DNA from: Bacteroidetes bacterium UBA6063
GTDB taxonomy: Bacteria; Bacteroidota; Bacteroidia; NS11-12g; UBA9320
Reading direction: 5' to 3'
Length of the DNA: 12,002 bases
Assembly (NCBI GenBank): GCA_002428905.1
Contig: DIYD01000228.1
Span: forward strand, 1 to 12,002
Shown here piece by piece: positions 5,894 through 12,002 of this stretch. Position 1 is the first letter of the stretch. Each line of letters opens with the position of its first letter. The notes under the pieces were generated by a model that was not told where the DNA came from, did no database searches, and was given only the letters and a program-made list of their open reading frames with translations. The translations under genes and the position numbers were made by a program.

Positions 5894-8800
5894 TTATTTC
5901 AGAACGGTGACCGTACCTTTATAATTCCGCTTGATATTATCGATTCCCGTACTCTCAATTATGTATACGTAAGCCTCATTTTCAACAACTTCACCCTCAT
6001 AGGTTCCATCCCAACTATCGTAAAGTGTTTCACTTTCAAAAAGTTTCTGGCCCCACCGATTATAAATTCGAATCTTATAGTCTTTGATGTACCATCCCGG
6101 GGTAACAAACTTATCGTTTAAGCCGTCATCATTCGGCGAGAATGCGTTCGGCACATGCAACCAACTGTGCACAGAGATGCAGTCTTCATTCGATATACTT
6201 ATGATCTGTCCGGTATCGGAATCCTCATAGAACTTATGACCAATAACGCGATAGCAGAAATGTGGTCGAAGATTCAATTTGGTTTCCATGTCATAGAACA
6301 GTGTATCATCTCCTGAATTCGTATATCCAAGCGAATAGAAACTTCCATCGGGCTCTTTACGTTGAACTTCATATTTATCTACACCAACCGGCCAGTCTTC
6401 ATAATAGCTCCAGGTAAGCACCGGACGTTGATACAATCCGGTATCGGCACTCAATAAAATGGTCTTACCAATGTTACTATACGGACTTTCATCATCGCAT
6501 ACGTCTACCGCTTTTACCCGATATACATACGATTGACTATCGACTTCTACTACCCGATCATCTATGGCGAAATCCGTTGAAGGCACCGTATTAAGTACGC
6601 GATAATTCACGCCCTGATCTATGGATTTCTCCAGGATGTAGCGGTCAATTGGCATTTTTGAATAAGGTGTTGGAGCCCACTCAAGACGAACGTATTCATC
6701 GTGCTGCACCGTAGCTCGAACGACTTCATTTGGAGGAAGCGAGTTCACGTAAATAGGTGTTGCCTTACACGTATCACTCCAACTCACTTGCCTGTTCCCA
6801 GATCTTTCCTTAGCCAGAATTCGATACGTGTGCGTCGCATAACACAAGATGTTTGTATCAACGTATTCCAACGTTTGGCCATCCACCGAATCGAGCAAGA
6901 AGAATTTACCATTGGTATCTATATCTTCCCGGTATATGAAATAGGTTTCGACATCTCCCCAACCTGAATAGGCATTCCAGTTTATTCTACTCTGGTTTAA
7001 CTCGCCTTGTGCCGAGACTTCCACCGTACAATCCGGATCGCTTTTCAACGTATCACTTATCAAGCCACAAGCGTTACGCACAGCCACCTTACCGCAATAC
7101 ACATTGTGCAACGTATTCACATTGGAAACAACCAGCCTGGTTTGATCAACATCATAAATCTCTTTAAACAAGCCATCGTCATGATATATGAGATAGCTCT
7201 TAAAGTCTGGTATACCACTTCTTTTGTAATCGATTAAGTAGGAGAAATCATCTTCCACACTTACACGCAGTAAATCCGTTGGATCAGGTGGGATGGTATC
7301 ACCCACTTTCAGCAGCTCTATCGATTCCAGCGTATCTGTACACCCAATAGCATCGTGAATGACAAGCCGTACGCCAACCGGGCCTACTTTATCAAAAATT
7401 CGAATGACTTCAGGGCCACTATACGTTGAACCATCGTCGAATACCCATTCCCAGGCAGTTAGCGTGGTATCCGACAGTGAATTATCCTGTACGGTAATAG
7501 TATTGCCAACACAAACTTCATTATTCTGTGTGATAAAGTCCGCTTCGATACGTTTGATAACCACCTGTTTTGTGGTATCACCTGTACAACCGTGAGGTGT
7601 TGTAACACTTAGACTTACGTCATATGTACCACCCACATCATAGGTATGTGTAGGGTTGCAATCGTCCGTTGTATTTCCATCACCAAAGTCCCAGGAGCAA
7701 TTCGTTTTATATCCCGGAGGCCAACTCTGGTTTACAAACACCGATGGAATACCCGGACACGGTCCAACCACCTCAAAATCCGGAATTGGATTCGGGTAAA
7801 CATAGATCGTATCAATAGGTGGATGCGTGTATTTGCAACCAAAAGTATCTTTTAATGTAAGTAATGGGATAAACCTGCCGGTATCCTGATATGTGTGTGT
7901 AACCTTTAACTCGTTCTTATGAATGTTACCATCACCAAAGTCCCAGGTAAACTCTGTACAATTTGATGTATCTCCTGTAAACGTTACTTCCAACGGAACA
8001 CAACCTTCTTTCTTATCAAAGACATAATCGCCGATTGGACCATTCACCAGAATGAACGCCGGATAGGTAAAGGAGTCCTGACACCCCCATTCGTCTGTTA
8101 CTTTCAAACTTACATCAAAGCTTCCCGCTTCGAGGTACAACTTACTTGGATAGCGTTCTTTAGAAGAAGTGCCATCTCCAAAAGTCCACTCCCAGGAAAC
8201 AATGCTCCGCAGACCGTTTAACGTGGAACGGTCTTCAAACTGAACCAGTAACGGTGGACATTCTTTGATCAAACTATCTGCAAAAAACTTGGCTTGCAGC
8301 ACTTCGTTGTTGATATCAACGGTGTCTTGTAGCCGTGTTATACAGCCATTTTCATCCTTCATAAACAACTTCACAACGTATACACCCGATGAAGCATATT
8401 TATGATTGACAACTTTCAATGTTGAAGAGTTTCCATCACCCAAATCCCAGTTGTACTCCCAGTTCTGATCGTCAACCGGATCGTTGAACCTTGGGGCAAA
8501 AATAAACTGACGGCCTGAGCAATCTTTGAACCTGGAGATGCGCATTTCAGCATTTTTGGTTCCGAAAACTTCAAATTCAAATTCGTCTGAGCCGCTGCAT
8601 CCATTGGAATCGATTCCAATCAACGTGATTGGCCATTTCCCGTCATTAGGGCCAGGTTTATAAAGTTCTATCACTTTATCTCCCTTCTTTGTTACCGGAA
8701 AGGTATCTGGACCAACAGTCCAAAACAATTGAATAAATTCTTTAGGATCGGAGTTGGAAGTAAGCTTGACATTAACCGGCCCGCACGAGGGTGTACCTGT

Positions 8801-11179
8801 AATATTTCCATCAACTATAGGACCTGTCACATCTAAAGAGGCGGTATCCGTTTTAACGCACCCACCCGTGGCAGACGTATCCATTACCTGATATTTGATG
8901 GTATAGGTACCTGGCGTTTTGGCAGGAATTGTAACGAAACGAGTGGTAAACGTATCGGTGCTGTTGATAATCCACTGATACGACAGATAAGGTAGGCTCG
9001 CCTGACCACTCATCGTAAGTGTTGATGGTGCACATAACTCTCCAGACAGGTTCATATACCCCGAAAAAGAAGGTTTGGGTCGATAACCAAATTCTACCGA
9101 ATCAACGCACTGGCTTGTGAAGTTGTAAGCACGCAATTTTGCTCTGTTTGCTGTATCCGTTCCAATCCTGATAATAGAGTCGTATAACAGTGCTTTGTTT
9201 ACCGTCCAGTCGATACTGTCGAAATACTTTGAAGTATTGGCCAGAATCATGATATCATTCGCACAGGTATCATGCAACGGCGTAATTCGCGCCACTGGAG
9301 GCAGAATAAAAATACGTTTCGATAATATCGCTGTATCATAACATCCACGATCACCAAGGATGAGTTGAACATCATAATATCCGGTATCCATGTCTCTGGC
9401 AACAAAACCGAAATCCCATTGATCCCCACCTGGTAAACTTCCAAAACTTGTGTCCCGTGGTGTAGGATGCGTATAACTCAAACTCCAGATGACCTCATCA
9501 ACTGAATCCTTATAAACCGGATCCGTTAAGTTTCGTATGAATGCCTGTTGAGCGTTACACAATGTATCTGGCCCTGGACTAATTTTTGGCGGACGCTTTT
9601 TCCCCACCTTTACTTCTAACTCAGCTCTTCCCCGGCAACCTTCTTTTGTCAGCACATCAAGCGTGACAGTATATATCCCTTCTTTGTTATAGGTATGTGT
9701 AACGGTGGTAGGAGAACCACTATCAATAAATTTTGAATTCCCATCGCCAAAGGTCCAGGTTTGTGATTTAACGTCATTTGGATCAAGCGCTGTGGTATTT
9801 GTAAAGGTCACTGTCATTGGCTCACAACCCGAAGTGTCTGGTATTGCAGTGACATCAATTGGACGTATTTGGATGAGTTTTACCAGTGTATCCGACTCAC
9901 AACCCGCGAAGTTTGCAGATACCAACTTCAACACATAAGAACCTTCTGTGTTAATCGGAATTGTACCCGATTTTCGGTTTAACATGTGAACATCGTTAAG
10001 CAGCCAGGTCCAACGTGAACCGCCTGAACCCACATCATCAACCTCCAGATTAAAAGGAACCAGACAGGTAATACTATCATTCACCTGAATTTTCGGTGTG
10101 GGGCTTTCCTTTACCTTAACAATGTTGTCGTAGGTCTTCTTTTGGGTGCATTTACCGTTCTTCGAAACGGTTAACGATACCTTGTACACACCAGGAGCAG
10201 TATAGGTAGTCCCTGCATTTCGAGTTTGTGAGGTCTTGCCATTTCCGAACTCCCAGTAATAGGAAAAACCGGAAGCTTGAGGTGAGCTTTGGTTGGTGAA
10301 CGACACATCCATAGGAACACAACCGTCGATATCGCTAATATCAAAATCTACCTTGATTGGATTTATATTGATGTACGATGGATAAGATCGTGTAGATTTA
10401 CATCCATGTTTATTTGTTACCGTTAGGGTAACCGTGTAACTGCCGTTCTTCGTATATTCATGGCTTGGGTTTTCCAAATTGGACTTGGTACCGTCACCAA
10501 AATCCCATTCAAACTTGTCGCCCGCTGCCTTGTTTTTTGTAAGGTTCTTGAAATTTGCTTTTAGTGGAGGGATACATTCAAATGTTTCGTCGGCTTCAAA
10601 GTCTACATCGGGTCTGGGCCAGACTGTAATGATATCGTCTTTCTTGATTTTGTGCTCACATTTGTTTTCATCCACCACGAGCATGGACACAGAATACGTT
10701 CCTGCATGTTTATATCGATGAAATCCAGTCTTTGAAATCAGTGTATTGCCATCTCCAAAATCCCAGGTCACCTCATCAATATCACCTGTTCCTTTCACCG
10801 ACTTGTTGTTGAAGGTAACATCCAACTCTACGCAGCCTTCTTTTTTATTCGGGTCGAAGTTGGCTTTGGGAATCTGAAAAACCTCGATATAACCGGTTTG
10901 GGTTTTGGTGTTGCTATTTCCTGAAGCATCTGTAACCTTTAGCGTAACGGTGTACGTTCCGGGTTTATAGAAAATGGCGGATGGATTCTTCTTTGTCGAA
11001 GTATTTCCATTACCGAAAGTCCAGTAATAGGAAGTAACTGAACCCGTGCTGTTGTCTTGAAAATTTACGGTAACCGGTGTACAACCTTTGGTTGTATCGG
11101 CGGAAAAATTAGCCACGACCTGTCCTTGGGCCACAAAAGCCAGGCAAAAGAGCAATAACGTGGTCAGGCACTTGGTCAT
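5894..11179 (-). CDS. Giant multi-PKD/Fn3 surface protein with type B T9SS (gliding-motility-associated) C-terminal domain
   Basis: This 1761-residue protein has a signal peptide at residues 1-20 (MTKCLTTLLLFCLAFVAQGQ). About 15 PKD/Ig-like modules of ~85 residues span roughly 20-1290. Nine carry the W-x-[FL]-G-[DN]-G motif, for example at residues 53, 139, 225, 309, 475, 911, 998, 1079 and 1163. The others, mainly in the centre, are degenerate. About four Fn3-like modules follow (1297-1672). The end (about 1675-1761) is the CHU_C/type B sorting domain: VPNAFSPNDDGLNDKF, then IYNRWGQKLFES, WDG, YVYII and KGTVTVLK. It is predicted to be exported by the T9SS and to act at the cell surface, probably in adhesion or as an extended stalk. 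I chose the ATG at 11179, not the in-frame one at 11293: it starts a normal signal peptide, lies 17 bases after a TAnnTTTG box, and avoids overlapping the divergent gene. No enzymatic domain is visible. Confidence 0.93.
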   Translation of the reverse strand: MTKCLTTLLLFCLAFVAQGQVVANFSADTTKGCTPVTVNFQDNSTGSVTSYYWTFGNGNTSTKKNPSAIFYKPGTYTVTLKVTDASGNSNTKTQTGYIEVFQIPKANFDPNKKEGCVELDVTFNNKSVKGTGDIDEVTWDFGDGNTLISKTGFHRYKHAGTYSVSMLVVDENKCEHKIKKDDIITVWPRPDVDFEADETFECIPPLKANFKNLTKNKAAGDKFEWDFGDGTKSNLENPSHEYTKNGSYTVTLTVTNKHGCKSTRSYPSYININPIKVDFDISDIDGCVPMDVSFTNQSSPQASGFSYYWEFGNGKTSQTRNAGTTYTAPGVYKVSLTVSKNGKCTQKKTYDNIVKVKESPTPKIQVNDSITCLVPFNLEVDDVGSGGSRWTWLLNDVHMLNRKSGTIPINTEGSYVLKLVSANFAGCESDTLVKLIQIRPIDVTAIPDTSGCEPMTVTFTNTTALDPNDVKSQTWTFGDGNSKFIDSGSPTTVTHTYNKEGIYTVTLDVLTKEGCRGRAELEVKVGKKRPPKISPGPDTLCNAQQAFIRNLTDPVYKDSVDEVIWSLSYTHPTPRDTSFGSLPGGDQWDFGFVARDMDTGYYDVQLILGDRGCYDTAILSKRIFILPPVARITPLHDTCANDIMILANTSKYFDSIDWTVNKALLYDSIIRIGTDTANRAKLRAYNFTSQCVDSVEFGYRPKPSFSGYMNLSGELCAPSTLTMSGQASLPYLSYQWIINSTDTFTTRFVTIPAKTPGTYTIKYQVMDTSATGGCVKTDTASLDVTGPIVDGNITGTPSCGPVNVKLTSNSDPKEFIQLFWTVGPDTFPVTKKGDKVIELYKPGPNDGKWPITLIGIDSNGCSGSDEFEFEVFGTKNAEMRISRFKDCSGRQFIFAPRFNDPVDDQNWEYNWDLGDGNSSTLKVVNHKYASSGVYVVKLFMKDENGCITRLQDTVDINNEVLQAKFFADSLIKECPPLLVQFEDRSTLNGLRSIVSWEWTFGDGTSSKERYPSKLYLEAGSFDVSLKVTDEWGCQDSFTYPAFILVNGPIGDYVFDKKEGCVPLEVTFTGDTSNCTEFTWDFGDGNIHKNELKVTHTYQDTGRFIPLLTLKDTFGCKYTHPPIDTIYVYPNPIPDFEVVGPCPGIPSVFVNQSWPPGYKTNCSWDFGDGNTTDDCNPTHTYDVGGTYDVSLSVTTPHGCTGDTTKQVVIKRIEADFITQNNEVCVGNTITVQDNSLSDTTLTAWEWVFDDGSTYSGPEVIRIFDKVGPVGVRLVIHDAIGCTDTLESIELLKVGDTIPPDPTDLLRVSVEDDFSYLIDYKRSGIPDFKSYLIYHDDGLFKEIYDVDQTRLVVSNVNTLHNVYCGKVAVRNACGLISDTLKSDPDCTVEVSAQGELNQSRINWNAYSGWGDVETYFIYREDIDTNGKFFLLDSVDGQTLEYVDTNILCYATHTYRILAKERSGNRQVSWSDTCKATPIYVNSLPPNEVVRATVQHDEYVRLEWAPTPYSKMPIDRYILEKSIDQGVNYRVLNTVPSTDFAIDDRVVEVDSQSYVYRVKAVDVCDDESPYSNIGKTILLSADTGLYQRPVLTWSYYEDWPVGVDKYEVQRKEPDGSFYSLGYTNSGDDTLFYDMETKLNLRPHFCYRVIGHKFYEDSDTGQIISISNEDCISVHSWLHVPNAFSPNDDGLNDKFVTPGWYIKDYKIRIYNRWGQKLFESETLYDSWDGTYEGEVVENEAYVYIIESTGIDNIKRNYKGTVTVLK
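5897..6157 (-). other. Type B T9SS C-terminal sorting domain (within the PKD giant)
   Basis: This is the final ~87 codons. Hallmarks in order are PNAFSPNDDG, a short strand, RIYNRWGQKLFES, SWDG, an acidic turn, YVYII, and a C-terminal KGTVTVLK strand. This matches the gliding-motility-associated C-terminal family (TIGR04131), which uses the T9SS but, unlike type A signals, is linked to SprF-like partners in Flavobacterium johnsoniae. No SprF homologue is in the window. Confidence 0.9.
6161..7291 (-). other. Fn3-like module block (within the PKD giant)
   Basis: About 377 codons without PKD motifs form roughly four repeats of ~95 residues. Each contains a pattern like [LI]-x-W-x(6-12)-[VI]-[DE]-x-Y-x-[IVL]-[YQE], seen in INWNAYSG, LEWAPTPY and LTWSYYED, and a later Y-R-[IV] strand. 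This is fibronectin type III-like. The first repeat has lost the core Trp. Several cysteines occur, but not with the regular pairing of the PKD block. Confidence 0.7.
7304..11122 (-). repeat. Array of ~15 PKD/Ig-like protein modules (coding repeats)
   Basis: The modules repeat about every 85 codons. Each begins with a strand containing [GTEPD]-C-x-P-x-x-[VL]-x-[FL] and ends with a [GKQ]-C turn. The DNA is diverged, but short blocks recur where the WDFGDGN motif is encoded. One exact 19-base match, read on the plus strand as CCATCACCAAAGTCCCAGG, is at 7677-7695 and again at 7929-7947, 252 bases (84 codons) apart. Related versions occur near 8437, 9741, 10494 and 10751. The array is protein-level repetition by old duplication, not a DNA element. 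Confidence 0.85.
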
Positions 11180-11196
11180 TTTCCGCAAAGAATGAA

Positions 11197-11204
11197 CAAA
11201 GATA
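11197..11204 (-). promoter_or_regulatory. Bacteroidota -7 promoter box for the PKD giant
   Basis: The minus strand reads TATCTTTG, a full TAnnTTTG match, ending 17 bases before the ATG at 11179. The same octamer lies 16 bases before the ferredoxin ATG. A clear -33 TTTG is missing. The predicted leader is about 10 bases. The box would fall inside the coding region if the longer 11293 start were used, which argues for the shorter start. Confidence 0.5.
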
Positions 11205-11260
11205 AGACGTTCAGCAGTGACTTTAAGTTGCTTAAGAATCAAAAAAAGGTCAAGTGTCGT

Positions 11261-11268
11261 TAACTTTA
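11261..11268 (+). promoter_or_regulatory. Probable -7 box for the DUF4260 gene
   Basis: TAACTTTA differs from TAnnTTTG only in the last base and lies 17 bases before the DUF4260 ATG, the same spacing as the two better boxes in the window. A weak purine-rich stretch (GAGAAG, 11274-11279) between box and start could serve as a ribosome site. No -33 element is evident. Confidence 0.3.
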
Positions 11269-11285
11269 ATGCCGAGAAGTTAAAT

Positions 11286-11645
11286 ATGAACACGATTTTA
11301 AAGCTCGAAGAGGCGGCCCAATTTGCGGTTTGCCTCTGGTTATTCAGTCAGCTGCAACTTTCCTGGTGGTGGTTTGGCGGATTAATTTTAGCCCCTGATA
11401 TTGGAATGCTGGGATATGCATTAAATAAGCGAATCGGGGCATGGACTTACAACATTTTCCATCACAAAGGACTTGCCGTTGCCTTAGGTGCACTGGGCTA
11501 TTTTACGGGTAGTCAGGGATTAATGCTCTCAGGGATTATACTCTACGGACACGCAAGTATGGATCGAATCTTCGGATATGGTCTGAAGTATAACGATAGT
11601 TTTCACCACACCCATTTGGGTTGGTTGAAACAAAAGGCGTCGTAA
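11286..11645 (+). CDS. DUF4260 family small membrane protein
   Basis: This 119-residue protein is hydrophobic, with about three or four membrane segments (roughly 11-36, 61-75 and 77-91). It matches the DUF4260 pattern as I know it: LEEAAQF near the start, WWWF (27-30), LAPDIGMLGY (35-44), YNIFHHKG (55-62), H89-x3-DR (to 94), GYGLKY (97-102) and FHHTHLGW (106-113). Conserved histidines (59, 60, 89, 107, 108, 110) and Asp38/Asp93 could bind a metal or cofactor, but no function is established to my knowledge. The ATG at 11286 fits the family N-terminus; an in-frame ATG at 11217 would add 23 non-family residues and cover the promoter region. The gene is divergent from the PKD giant and ends directly against the stop of the convergent PASTA gene. 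It is the only plus-strand gene in the window. Confidence 0.88.
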   Translation: MNTILKLEEAAQFAVCLWLFSQLQLSWWWFGGLILAPDIGMLGYALNKRIGAWTYNIFHHKGLAVALGALGYFTGSQGLMLSGIILYGHASMDRIFGYGLKYNDSFHHTHLGWLKQKAS

Positions 11646-12002
11646 TTATTCTTCAGGTGGATCAAAGTCGCCTTCGTCTCCGGCCATACCATCTTCGGCT
11701 TCAAGTTCACCTTCCTCCTTATCGCGGTCACGCATAATACCGACCACCAGGTCAACTTTAGAGTGCCGCTGAATACTTGTGCCCGGATCAATAACCCGAT
11801 CTGTTCCTGCAAAACGCTGCTCGATTACAGGTTCGCTGTTGGGATCTTTAATTTCATCAATGGGTTTTTCAATCTTCTCCGCTACGCTTAAACCTCTATT
11901 TTCCAGTATTCGAATGGCTTGTTTGTAAGACGCCTTACCTGCAAGGTCAGGCATGGATACATTAGGCACTACGTCAGAGTTGAGCACCAGATATACCTTC
12001 CG
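11646..12002 (-). CDS. PASTA domain protein, C-terminal part (5' end outside window)
   Basis: This is the last 118 residues of a protein whose frame stays open to the right edge; a GTG at 11987 is an internal Val codon, not a likely start. Residues about 13-90 form one complete PASTA domain: VSMPDLAGK, a helix AIRILENRGL, EPVIEQRFAG, DPGTSIQRHSKVDLVVG. PASTA domains bind peptidoglycan or muropeptides. In Bacteroidota, stand-alone PASTA proteins usually have an N-terminal membrane helix and two or three such domains, so this is probably the last one. The preceding residues RKVYLVLNSD look like the end of the previous PASTA domain. The C-terminal ~28 residues are strongly acidic (EEGELEAEDG, GDEGDFDPPEE) and probably disordered. 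Role in cell envelope maintenance is inferred; no kinase domain is seen in this part. Confidence 0.88.
   Translation of the reverse strand, partial: RKVYLVLNSDVVPNVSMPDLAGKASYKQAIRILENRGLSVAEKIEKPIDEIKDPNSEPVIEQRFAGTDRVIDPGTSIQRHSKVDLVVGIMRDRDKEEGELEAEDGMAGDEGDFDPPEE

Larger units (their letters stand above)
11180..11285. promoter_or_regulatory. Divergent promoter region between PKD giant and DUF4260 gene
   Basis: These 106 bases lie between the chosen starts of two divergently transcribed genes. They hold a -7 box facing each way (11197-11204 minus, 11261-11268 plus), each 17 bases from its ATG. I see no obvious operator palindrome. The AT-rich centre includes an A7 run at 11241-11247. Confidence 0.5.

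Noticed and set aside
6701..10721. Several 60-90 residue open frames, mostly plus strand, inside the PKD giant
   Set aside because: They are shadows of a clearly coding minus-strand frame and have no domain, start context or conservation signal visible.
7677..10770. Regularly spaced, near-identical ~20-base blocks that could suggest a CRISPR-like or other DNA repeat array
   Set aside because: Each block encodes the WDFGDGN motif of a PKD module in frame; the period of about 85 codons is the protein module length.
11217..11285. Longer start (11217) for the DUF4260 gene adding 23 residues
   Set aside because: The added residues are basic and unlike the family N-terminus, and the stretch holds the promoter-like region. 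The ATG at 11286 fits the family.
11180..11293. Longer start (11293) for the PKD giant adding 38 residues
   Set aside because: It would bury the signal peptide, place the promoter box inside the gene and overlap the divergent DUF4260 start. The ATG at 11179 begins a normal signal peptide.

Overview
The window looks like a piece of a Bacteroidota chromosome, probably from a free-living Flavobacteriia- or Cytophagia-like lineage; I cannot resolve the order. The evidence is two cargo proteins of the type IX secretion system (T9SS) with different C-terminal sorting domains, the Bacteroidota sigma factor -7 box (TAnnTTTG) close upstream of several genes, start codons without clear Shine-Dalgarno sequences, and ferredoxin and C40 peptidase forms I recognise from this phylum. 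Nearly all of it is coding, no intergenic gap exceeds about 110 bases, and I see no RNA genes, insertion sequences, phage genes or CRISPR arrays.

Layout: almost everything is on the minus strand, so transcription runs from right to left. From the right edge, a PASTA-domain protein (minus, its N-terminus outside the window) converges stop-to-stop with a small DUF4260 membrane protein (plus, 11286-11645). A 106-base divergent promoter region separates DUF4260 from a 1761-residue secreted protein (11179-5894) made of a signal peptide, about 15 PKD/Ig-like modules, about four Fn3-like modules and a type B T9SS (gliding-motility-associated) C-terminal domain. After 97 bases comes a tight three-gene cluster: a type A T9SS cargo protein (5796-3880), a single-domain rhodanese (3875-3573) and a seven-CxxCH multiheme cytochrome fused to TPRs (3572-1674), with gaps of 4 and 0 bases. 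A 48-base gap with its own promoter-like box precedes a 2[4Fe-4S] ferredoxin (1625-1278), which overlaps a cytosolic-looking SH3-NlpC/P60 peptidase (1278-604) by one base. The left edge holds the N-terminal 175 residues of a LeuT-like sodium-coupled transporter (525-1).

How they fit together: the PKD giant is likely exported across the outer membrane and attached to or released from the cell surface by the T9SS. The type A cargo, rhodanese and multiheme cytochrome are packed like one transcription unit. They mix a secreted protein, a cytosolic sulfur-transfer protein and an exported electron-transfer protein, and no function for this trio can be deduced from sequence alone. The ferredoxin, the peptidase and possibly the transporter form a second, housekeeping-like unit. 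The best candidates for something under-described are the multiheme-TPR/rhodanese/T9SS cluster and the regular one-cysteine-pair-per-module design of the PKD giant.
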